DNA from: Ruminococcus sp. CAG:488
GTDB taxonomy: Bacteria > Bacillota > Clostridia > Oscillospirales > Acutalibacteraceae
DNA: 8,062 nucleotides
Direction: 5' to 3'
Assembly (NCBI GenBank): GCA_000434055.1
Contig: HF999645.1
Location: forward strand, 166-8,227
Position numbers and translations under genes: made by a program. Position 1 is the stretch's first letter. Each line of letters starts with the position of its first letter. The notes below the pieces were generated by a model. It made no database searches, was not told the DNA's origin, and saw only the letters and a program-made list of their open reading frames with translations. Below are positions 1 to 5,268 of the stretch, piece after piece.

Positions 1-178
1 AGCTAAGTGCGGACGGGATAAACGCTGAAAGCATCTAAGCGTGAAGCCCCCTCCAAGATAAGATATCCCACAGCTTAAGCTGGTAAGACCCCTCATGGAC
101 TATGAGGTTGATAGGCTGCAGGTGTAAGAGTAGTGATACTTTCAGCTGGGCAGTACTAATAGGTCGAGGGCTTGACCA
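1..178 (+). rRNA. rrl: 23S ribosomal RNA, 3' end (partial)
   Basis: This is the last part of domain VI of the large-subunit rRNA; the rest lies before the window. It carries the highly conserved block around positions 9-45 (CGGACGGGATAAACGCTGAA, then AGCATCTAAGCGTGAAGC) and the near-terminal block around 151-177 (CAGTACTAATAGGTCGAGGG, then CTTGACC), which in bacteria pairs with the 5' end of the same rRNA. The exact mature 3' end is uncertain by a few bases because the 5' partner strand is not visible. No tRNA or 5S rRNA follows before the terminator at 259. Confidence 0.97.
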
Positions 179-258
179 TAGCTTTGGTTCAGACTATTAC
201 AATTCCCAATCCTTTACTTTCTCATTCTTTGTTCAGTTTTGAGGGTGTGAATCCTGAA

Positions 259-283
259 AGATCGCTTTTAGCGGTCTTTTTTT
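259..283 (+). terminator. Rho-independent terminator of the rRNA operon
   Basis: A 7-bp stem AGATCGC / GCGGTCT (259-265 with 271-277, one T-G wobble) encloses a 5-base loop and runs straight into seven T residues (277-283). It lies about 80 bases after the 23S end. That gap is shorter than a 5S rRNA (about 115 bases), so the transcription unit appears to end directly after 23S. Confidence 0.88.
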
Positions 284-379
284 GTTGTCTTAATATTTTT
301 GTTTATGCTTTGCAAAAATGAAAAATTGTTTAGTCATTATAAATATGCAGTCTTTTACCGATAAATAGATTAGTTTTTA

Positions 380-408
380 TTGTTTTTTTTATTCTGTTGT
401 GTTAGAAT
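380..408 (+). promoter_or_regulatory. Possible sigma-A promoter for the small membrane protein gene
   Basis: A TTGTTT box (380-385) is separated by exactly 17 bases from TAGAAT (403-408). The -10 box matches 5 of 6 consensus bases, the -35 only 3 of 6. The spacing is ideal and the next gene on this strand starts at 584, giving a leader of about 170 bases. The region is so AT-rich that chance matches are likely. Confidence 0.3.
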
Positions 409-496
409 AAGTTTTAGATTTTGTGTAGTTTTTAACTTTAAAGTTAGAAGATACTTCTCCGCGCTCACGTATGGGATTTGTCTTGGCTTTTCGAGA

Positions 497-530
497 CTGA
501 GAAGCTTTGTAAAAGCTTTTATATGCTCAG
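497..530 (+). other. Hairpin in the leader of the small membrane protein gene
   Basis: CTGAG (497-501) pairs with CTCAG (526-530). Inside it AAGCTTT (502-508) pairs with AAAGCTT (512-518) across a 3-base loop, leaving a 7-base bulge on the 3' side. The structure ends 53 bases before the start codon at 584. It could be a leader RNA structure or a weak, AT-rich terminator (the stem is followed by TTTATATG), or it may have no function. It does not match a riboswitch class I recognise. Confidence 0.35.
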
Positions 531-583
531 CTTGTGATAATGGAAACGTGCATTTAACGACTGCCGAAGAAGGAGCATAAAAA

Positions 584-1034
584 ATGAAAAAAGTATTTGT
601 TATAGTAATATCCGTTTTACTATTCTTTTCGGTCGCAGTAGTTGCGATAAATTATCTCTACCCTTATTATGTGCATTTGAGCAGCGTGAAATATGCCAAC
701 GAAGTAAAGAAAAGCAAAATCGACAAGGACAATTTTATTTTATGCTCAAAAAATTACTGAGGACAAGACCGTTAATTCAATGTATATAACTTTTTATGTT
801 CTCGATAAAGCTTCTCAGACAATTCGTTTTGAATGTCCCGACGGTTGGCGTTTACAGGATTTCAAGTATCTTGGATTTGAAAAGGATACGGATAATATTC
901 TTGCAATATCGGGCGATATCGGAACATACAGATATGTTTACGACGGGCAAACATGGAAGGAACAAACCGATTATGATAAGGAATATGTTCCTGATACTAA
1001 GCTTTATTTGATAAATAATCTTAATGATGAATAA
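584..1034 (+). pseudogene. Small membrane-anchored protein, frameshifted
   Basis: A clear start is seen: AAGGAG at 570-575, 8 bases before ATG 584. The first frame gives 58 residues and stops at TGA 758-760. It opens with MKK and a hydrophobic stretch at about residues 4-22, which reads as a signal anchor or single membrane helix, followed by an aromatic segment and a charged KK.SKIDKD region. A second, +1-shifted frame is open through this junction to TAA 1032-1034 and reads YAQKITEDKTVNSMYITFYVLDKASQ and on, a normal soluble-domain composition rich in Y, D and K. Removing one T from the T run near 738-741 joins the two into one protein of 149 residues. The simplest reading is one gene with a one-base insertion, either a true mutation or a sequencing error. 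The family is not recognised; the likely topology is a membrane anchor with an extracytoplasmic domain. Two separate genes is less likely, because the ATG at 780 has no good ribosome binding site. Confidence 0.68.
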
Positions 1035-1113
1035 AACTGGTTGAGCATGGGATCTTTCTACGGGGTATCTGACGGTGACAAAAAAGCAACAAAACTAAGT
1101 GAATAAATTCAAG

Positions 1114-1140
1114 GCGATATATAATCGCACCAACTATAAT
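1114..1140 (+). promoter_or_regulatory. Candidate promoter/operator before the sugar symporter
   Basis: Two exact TATAAT hexamers occur at 1120-1125 and 1135-1140, 39 to 59 bases before the symporter start. The first sits inside an inverted repeat with perfect 5-bp arms, GCGAT (1114-1118) and ATCGC (1124-1128). Neither TATAAT has a good -35 box at normal spacing, so a promoter here would probably need an activator, as rhamnose genes often do. The palindrome is short and could be chance. Confidence 0.3.
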
Positions 1141-1178
1141 AATTTAATAAACAGAAAACATCCAAATACAACGGGGGT

Positions 1179-2732
1179 ATGAAATTGGCAGGTAAAATCA
1201 ACATGAAGAGTTTTGGGCATCAGTTGCGGCCGATGCTCGGATACAATGCCGCGAATATTCTTTTCGGCGGATCTACCTACATAATCAGTCTCTTCTTTAT
1301 GTCATATCTGACAGAGGTTGAGGGTCTTAACACCAAGCAGGCGGGCTGGGTATTTGCTTTTGCTCACATTTGGGACGCAATAACCGATCCGGCGATGGGT
1401 CTTATTACCGATCGAACAAAATCGAAGTTCGGCAAGCATCGCCGCTATCTTATTTGGGGCATTGCACCTATTTTTATTTCATACTTCCTTTTGTGGAACT
1501 CGTTCGGTCTTTCACAAATCGTCAGCACGAATGTCATCACTGTTTATTACACCTGTGCGTATATGCTCTTTAACACTGCATACACACTCGTTTGTGTGCC
1601 TTATACAGCAATGCTTCCCGAAATCGCACCGGAATACTCGCTGAGAACGCAGTACAAATCTGTAGAGTATATCTTTAATTCGGTAGGAATGGTATCTTCA
1701 TTTGTGCTCGTTTCCGCCGTTCTCGGATTTACAGATGTTAAAACTCTTGAAGCGACGCCGGAAATCAGAAGCAAGTTCCTCTTCATGGGTCTTGTGCTTT
1801 CACTGTTCTTCTCTCTTCCGCTTCTTATCACGTTTTTCTCGTCCAAAGAGAAGGATTCAAGAGACATTGTTGTTCCGCCCGTTAATTTCCCGAATATGAT
1901 CAACGAATACAAGCTTGTTTTCAAGAACAAGTCATTCAGACAGTATTTTGCGCTCAGCACGTTTTATTCGATTTCAAAGGGCTTCTACAATAACTCTAAC
2001 CAGTATTTTATAAAGCATGCCGCAAAGCGCTGGAACAAGTATAACATTCTCAATACCGTTGCAGGTGTTGCCGAGGCTTCGGGATTCCCGATAAACTATG
2101 CGCTGACAATGAAATACGGCAAACAGCTCTGCGGCAAGCTGCTCGGACCGATTATGATAGTCGGCCTTGCCATTTCGCTTTTTGTCAATGAGAGCACGCC
2201 GACATGGGTTCTTTATCTCGCATCCGTTCTTTATTGCTTCGGATTCTCGGGCGTGGGCTTTGTCGGAACAAACACTCAGCCCGACGTTACCGACGTTGAC
2301 GAGCTTATCACAGGTCGCCGCCGTGAGGGTGTAATTTCCACGTTTTCATCGCTTATCAAAAAGACCATCAACGGCTTGATGGCGGCGCTTACAGGTTATA
2401 TTCTCGCCGCATTCGGCTTCCATACCGGCGAGGGTGCGGTTCAGACTACTATGGGTATGTTCGGAATCAAGTTTACATATTCCATTTTGCCGATTATTTT
2501 CGCTCTGCTTTCAATTATCGGAATTTACCGTTACAAGATGACAAAGAGCGATCACGAACTTATAAAGAAGGCTATTGCCGAGAAGAAAGAAACGGGCAAG
2601 GCTGTTCTTTCGGCTGAGGAAAGAAAAATTTGTGAGGATATTGCAGGTCAGGAATGGGGTAACATGTGGATAGGCAAAGCTGAAATTCCGCAGGAGCTTG
2701 CAGAGCTGACCGAAGTAAATACAAATAACTGA
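1179..2732 (+). CDS. GPH-family (MelB-like) sugar:cation symporter, probable rhamnose/deoxysugar transporter
   Basis: This is a 12-helix membrane transporter of the glycoside-pentoside-hexuronide:cation symporter family (MFS superfamily). Residues 65-80 (WDAITDPAMGLITDRT), followed by KSKFGKHRRYLIWG, are the family signature. D66 and D70 correspond to the Na+-binding pair D55/D59 of MelB. A second signature, PDVTDVDELITGRRREG, spans about residues 368-384 in the loop before helix 11. Hydrophobic segments run from about 24 to 450; a charged tail of about 65 residues (452-517) is probably cytoplasmic. The substrate is inferred only from rhaA 13 bases downstream: L-rhamnose or another deoxy sugar, or a rhamnose-containing glycoside. 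The start is uncertain. ATG 1179 has GGGGG only one base upstream, too close. TTG 1185 (same G run, 7 bases) or ATG 1203 (residue 9, after AGG) may be the real start. No key residue is missing. Confidence 0.88.
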   Translation: MKLAGKINMKSFGHQLRPMLGYNAANILFGGSTYIISLFFMSYLTEVEGLNTKQAGWVFAFAHIWDAITDPAMGLITDRTKSKFGKHRRYLIWGIAPIFISYFLLWNSFGLSQIVSTNVITVYYTCAYMLFNTAYTLVCVPYTAMLPEIAPEYSLRTQYKSVEYIFNSVGMVSSFVLVSAVLGFTDVKTLEATPEIRSKFLFMGLVLSLFFSLPLLITFFSSKEKDSRDIVVPPVNFPNMINEYKLVFKNKSFRQYFALSTFYSISKGFYNNSNQYFIKHAAKRWNKYNILNTVAGVAEASGFPINYALTMKYGKQLCGKLLGPIMIVGLAISLFVNESTPTWVLYLASVLYCFGFSGVGFVGTNTQPDVTDVDELITGRRREGVISTFSSLIKKTINGLMAALTGYILAAFGFHTGEGAVQTTMGMFGIKFTYSILPIIFALLSIIGIYRYKMTKSDHELIKKAIAEKKETGKAVLSAEERKICEDIAGQEWGNMWIGKAEIPQELAELTEVNTNN

Positions 2733-2733
2733 C

Positions 2734-2739
2734 GGAGGT
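2734..2739 (+). promoter_or_regulatory. Ribosome binding site of rhaA
   Basis: GGAGGT sits one base after the symporter stop codon and 6 bases before ATG 2746. It fixes the rhaA start and shows that both genes can be translated from one message. Confidence 0.85.
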
Positions 2740-2745
2740 ATTTTT

Positions 2746-3990
2746 ATGACACGTTATGAATATGCAAAGGCGAAATATGCCGAGATAGGCATTGACACGG
2801 AAAAGGTTATCGAAATGCTTGCAACGGTTCCTGTTTCCGTTCACTGCTGGCAGGGCGATGACGTTACGGGCTTTGACTCAAAGCAAGCACTCTCCGGCGG
2901 AATTCAGACAACGGGAAACTATCCGGGAAAGGCAACAACTCCGGAAGAGCTCATGGCTGACCTCGATAAGGCTTTTTCACTTGTTCCGGGCAAGAAAAAG
3001 CTCAATCTTCATGCGAGCTATGCTATATTTGAGGACGGCAAATTTGCCGACAGAGATAAGATTGAGCCGAAGCACTTCGCGAAATGGGTGAAGTTCGCAA
3101 AGGACAGGGGAATGGGCATTGATTTTAACCCGACCTTCTTTTCTCATCCGATGGTTAAGGATAATCTTACACTTTCTTCACCCGATGAAAAGGTTCGTAC
3201 ATTTTGGGTAAATCACGGTAAGGCTTGCCTTAGGATTGCCGAGTATTTTGCAAACGAAACGGGTGTTCCTTGTGTAATGAACATATGGATTCCGGACGGA
3301 TACAAGGATATTCCTGCCGACAGACTTACTCCGAGAGCGAGATTTAAGAAATCGCTTGATGAAATTCTTTCAATACCATATGACAAGAGCAAGGTTTATA
3401 TTACGCTCGAATCCAAGGTTTTCGGCATCGGTCTTGAATCCTATACGGTCGGTTCTGCCGAATTTGCACTCTCATATGTAAACTACAAGGGTATCACTCC
3501 GCTCATGGACAACGGTCATTATCACCCGACAGAGGTCGTTTCCGATAAGATTTCCTCGTTGCTTCTTTTCAATGAGAAGATCGCACTTCATATCACACGT
3601 CCCGTCCGCTGGGACAGCGACCATGTTGTTCTTTTTGACGACGAGACAAAGGAAATCGCAAAGGAAATCGTCGCGCATGATGCGCTTGACCGTGTATTCA
3701 TTGCAACGGACTATTTTGACGCTTCGATCAACCGTATTGCAGCATGGACAATCGGTCTGAGAAATGTTCAGAAGGCACTTCTCAATGCGCTTCTCACTCC
3801 GCATAAGGAGCTTGCAAAGCTTCAGGACGAGAGTAAATTCACAAAGCTGCTCGCAACTCAGGAGGAGCTGAAGTTCTTCCCGTCCGGCGATGTTTGGGCG
3901 GAATACTGTGCACGTCAGGGCGTGATCGCCGACGGTGCATGGCTAAACGAAGTCGAAAAATATGAAAGTGAAGTCCTTTCAAAGAGATAA
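2746..3990 (+). CDS. rhaA: L-rhamnose isomerase
   Basis: This enzyme (EC 5.3.1.14) interconverts L-rhamnose and L-rhamnulose in the cytoplasm, the first step of rhamnose breakdown, using divalent metals (Mn2+ or similar). The protein has 414 residues, the usual length for RhaA, and is colinear with the family from the N-terminal VSVHCWQGDDVTGF (30-43) onward. With a constant offset of 12 from E. coli RhaA, all metal ligands are present: E222, D255, H282 and D322 for one site; H258, D290 and D292 for the other. The motifs are LESKVFG, MDNGHYHP, LHITRPVRWDSDH and ATDYFDASINR. It follows the symporter by 13 bases and is probably cotranscribed with it. No rhamnulokinase, rhamnulose-1-phosphate aldolase, lactaldehyde reductase or mutarotase gene lies within the window on either side. 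A convincing terminator is not seen after it. Function assignment is secure; some family members also act on other sugars such as allulose. Confidence 0.96.
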   Translation: MTRYEYAKAKYAEIGIDTEKVIEMLATVPVSVHCWQGDDVTGFDSKQALSGGIQTTGNYPGKATTPEELMADLDKAFSLVPGKKKLNLHASYAIFEDGKFADRDKIEPKHFAKWVKFAKDRGMGIDFNPTFFSHPMVKDNLTLSSPDEKVRTFWVNHGKACLRIAEYFANETGVPCVMNIWIPDGYKDIPADRLTPRARFKKSLDEILSIPYDKSKVYITLESKVFGIGLESYTVGSAEFALSYVNYKGITPLMDNGHYHPTEVVSDKISSLLLFNEKIALHITRPVRWDSDHVVLFDDETKEIAKEIVAHDALDRVFIATDYFDASINRIAAWTIGLRNVQKALLNALLTPHKELAKLQDESKFTKLLATQEELKFFPSGDVWAEYCARQGVIADGAWLNEVEKYESEVLSKR

Positions 3991-4122
3991 TTTTTGATGT
4001 ATATTTGTTATATCGCTGCTTTGATTCTATCGGAAAAAATTGTATATTGACGTTTGTTTTGTAAGAAACGGACAAAGACTGAAAAAAATCGGGAAAAAGC
4101 GGTGGATTTTGTATTTTTATTA

Positions 4123-4151
4123 TTGACAAATCGCGTTTTACACTATATAAT
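4123..4151 (+). promoter_or_regulatory. Consensus sigma-A promoter for the DUF177-rpmF operon
   Basis: TTGACA (4123-4128) and TATAAT (4146-4151) are both perfect 6 of 6 matches to the housekeeping sigma factor consensus, with an exact 17-base spacer. Transcription would start near 4158-4160, leaving a short leader of about 27 bases before ATG 4186. This fits strong, constitutive expression of a ribosomal protein operon. It also marks a new transcription unit separate from rhaA. Confidence 0.92.
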
Positions 4152-4185
4152 GTTTGGTGCATGACATTTGAGGTGAAGAGTATTT

Positions 4186-4692
4186 ATGTATTTCGTTGAG
4201 CTTGAGCCTGTCTTTAATAATGAGGGCATGGCGCTGCCTTTGGATTTCACGATTGACATGAATGATTGTGATATTTACGGCGGAAAATCTTTTAATTCAC
4301 CCGTTCGCGTTACGGGAGAAATCAAAAACTCAACGGGCATAGTCAGCATTAAAGCGAAGGCTGATTTTACTCTCGATCTCACCTGCGACAGATGTGCGGC
4401 CGATTTTGACCGTACCTTTTCAATGCCGATCGAGCATGTGCTTGTCACGGAGCTTAACAATGACGAGGGCAATGACGAATTCATTGTTGTCGATTCGCTC
4501 CGATACGATGCCGAACCGCTTGTTCGGGAGGATATTCTCCTGAACCTGCCTACCAAGGTGTTGTGCAGGGATGACTGCCTCGGGATCTGTCCCCGGTGCG
4601 GCAAAGACTTAAATGACGGTCCGTGTGACTGCGGCAAGGAGTACGACCCTCGCTGGGACGCCCTTTTACAGCTCACACAGGAAGATCAGTAA
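4186..4692 (+). CDS. yceD: DUF177 / YceD family protein
   Basis: A 168-residue cytoplasmic protein of the DUF177 (YceD) family, which is almost always encoded just before rpmF in bacteria and is linked to large-subunit rRNA or ribosome assembly; its biochemical role is not well settled. An N-terminal beta-rich part carries a CDRC motif (C67, C70). The C-terminal part has C127-x3-C131-x3-C135-x2-C138 (CRDDCLGICPRC) and a C147-x-C149 pair, then the conserved ending DPRWDALLQL (154-163). The cysteines suggest a metal (zinc) site, which is inference; many family members show this pattern and others lack it. The Shine-Dalgarno is GAGGTGA at 4170-4176, 9 bases before the ATG. The gene opens the operon driven by the promoter at 4123-4151, with rpmF 33 bases downstream. 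Confidence 0.9.
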   Translation: MYFVELEPVFNNEGMALPLDFTIDMNDCDIYGGKSFNSPVRVTGEIKNSTGIVSIKAKADFTLDLTCDRCAADFDRTFSMPIEHVLVTELNNDEGNDEFIVVDSLRYDAEPLVREDILLNLPTKVLCRDDCLGICPRCGKDLNDGPCDCGKEYDPRWDALLQLTQEDQ

Positions 4693-4725
4693 GAATTATT
4701 TATCAGCATTAAGGAGGCGCTCAGA

Positions 4726-4908
4726 ATGGCAGTACCGAAGAGAAGAGTTTCTAAAGCGAGAAGAGACAAGAGACGTTCAAACGTTTGGAAGATGGAAGCA
4801 CCGGCACTTGTAAAGTGCCCGCAGTGCGGTGAGTACAAGAGAGCTCACAGAGTATGCTCAGCCTGCGGTTATTACAACGGCAAGCTTGTTGTCAAGAAGG
4901 ACGCATAA
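4726..4908 (+). CDS. rpmF: 50S ribosomal protein L32
   Basis: A 60-residue basic protein of the large ribosomal subunit, located near the peptidyl-transferase exit region. It begins with MAVPKRRVSKARRDKRRS, the typical L32 N-terminus. It contains a zinc ribbon of the C+ type: C31-P-Q-C34 and C44-S-A-C47, ending GYYNGKLVVKK. Many bacteria carry a second, cysteine-free L32 used when zinc is scarce; this one is the zinc-binding form. AAGGAGG at 4711-4717 lies 8 bases before the ATG. It is the second gene of the DUF177-rpmF unit and is followed 22 bases later by a strong terminator. Confidence 0.98.
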   Translation: MAVPKRRVSKARRDKRRSNVWKMEAPALVKCPQCGEYKRAHRVCSACGYYNGKLVVKKDA

Positions 4909-4930
4909 GTCTTTTCAATGTGAAACGGAG

Positions 4931-4976
4931 AAGGTAGAGATTGGACCGTAAAATAGTGTCCGTTCTCTGCCTTTTT
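4931..4976 (+). terminator. Rho-independent terminator after rpmF
   Basis: AAGGTAGAGA (4931-4940) pairs with TCTCTGCCTT (4964-4973) as a 10-bp stem with one T-G wobble. Inside it GGAC (4943-4946) pairs with GTCC (4958-4961). The stem runs into TTTTT (4972-4976), with a second T run just after. It lies 22 bases past the rpmF stop and ends the ribosomal operon. Confidence 0.88.
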
Positions 4977-4983
4977 GACTTTT

Positions 4984-5084
4984 TTGACGGATCTTTTTCC
5001 GTTATACAGCCCAAAGCTCCCTCGGCATATAAGAATATAGCCTTCGAGAACTTTAAACTGTCTAACGAAAAAATCTCTCGTCAA
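4984..5084. repeat. Palindromic repeat element, copy A
   Basis: A 101-base non-coding element that is an imperfect palindrome along its whole length. The left end (TTGACG at 4984-4989, on to TTATACAG at 5002-5009) is the inverted complement of the right end (CTGTCTAACG at 5058-5067, on to CGTCAA at 5079-5084); I count about 22 matches in 27 aligned positions. The inner part also pairs: CAAAG with CTTT, CTCG with CGAG, GC with GC, ATAT with ATAT. It is repeated nearby as copy B. It looks like a MITE-like or REP-like intergenic element that could fold into a long RNA or DNA hairpin. No transposase gene and no clear target-site duplication are seen. Confidence 0.75.
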
Positions 5085-5094
5085 GGTATATGTC

Positions 5095-5186
5095 TCTTTT
5101 TCCGTTATACAGCCCAAAGCCTTCTCGGCATATAATATATAGCCTTTGAGATTTTTGACCTGTCTAACGAAAAAATCTCTCGTCAA
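5095..5186. repeat. Palindromic repeat element, copy B
   Basis: A direct repeat of copy A, 103 bases further on. Across 93 aligned columns I count 10 differences including one single-base gap, about 89% identity. The first 26 and the last 27 bases are identical, and the changes cluster in the middle of the hairpin. ACAG/CTGT and CAAA/TTTG pairing is kept in the arms. The outermost TTGACG of the left end is not preserved in this copy; GGTATATG stands in its place. A TATAAT at 5131-5136 has no matching -35 box. Confidence 0.75.
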
Positions 5187-5196
5187 AAATAAACAT

Positions 5197-5216
5197 GGCT
5201 CCCTTGTAGGGGAGCC
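5197..5216. repeat. Short perfect hairpin next to the repeats
   Basis: GGCTCCC (5197-5203) and GGGAGCC (5210-5216) form a perfect 7-bp GC-rich stem with a 6-base loop. It is not followed by a T run on the + strand, so it is a poor terminator for that direction. It lies 10 bases after copy B and 52 bases before the next start codon. It may be part of a larger repeat family or a leader structure of the downstream operon. Confidence 0.55.
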
Positions 5217-5256
5217 CACGAAGTTTCTGCAAAAAAACGACACAAAAATCAAGCAA

Positions 5257-5264
5257 AGGAGGGT
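5257..5264 (+). promoter_or_regulatory. Ribosome binding site that fixes the DUF512 gene start
   Basis: AGGAGGGT lies 4 bases before ATG 5269. The same frame stays open upstream to 5146, but that extension runs through repeat copy B and the hairpin and has no comparable site, so 5269 is the true start. Confidence 0.85.
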
Positions 5265-5268
5265 CTTT

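Larger units (their letters stand above)
284..579. other. AT-rich intergenic region, no convincing gene
   Basis: This stretch between the rRNA terminator and the small-protein gene at 584 is rich in T tracts. I see no tRNA, 5S rRNA or recognised riboswitch. An open frame exists at 380-580 on the + strand, but it has no ribosome binding site and its composition (many F, C, R and S residues) is what T-rich DNA gives by chance. Two structures are listed separately: a promoter-like pair at 380-408 and a hairpin at 497-530. Confidence 0.6.

Noticed and set aside
380..580. 66-codon open frame on the + strand between the rRNA and the small-protein gene
   Set aside because: No ribosome binding site, composition typical of translated T-rich DNA, and its end overlaps the Shine-Dalgarno of the gene at 584.
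4085..4118. Possible terminator after rhaA (AAAATC with GATTTT, then a T-rich stretch)
   Set aside because: The stem is 6 bp and almost all A-T with a 14-base loop; too weak to call, though no better candidate is visible after rhaA.
5131..5136. TATAAT in repeat copy B as a promoter for the DUF512-der-ruvC run
   Set aside because: No acceptable -35 box at 15-19 bases upstream, and the hexamer falls in the variable centre of the repeat; copy A lacks it.
4984..5186. CRISPR array
   Set aside because: Only two units of about 93 bases with no spacers of regular length and extensive internal palindromes; not a CRISPR pattern.
4872..5252. 126-codon open frame on the - strand across the repeats, with two copies of a TRDFFVRQ-like peptide
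   Set aside because: It is antisense to the end of rpmF and its terminator. The peptide similarity follows from the DNA repeat, and a one-base gap puts the second half of the two copies in different frames, so the peptide is not conserved.
5146..5268. 41-codon N-terminal extension of the DUF512 gene
   Set aside because: It reads through repeat copy B and the GGCTCCC hairpin. A strong ribosome binding site at 5257-5264 and the conserved family N-terminus support ATG 5269.
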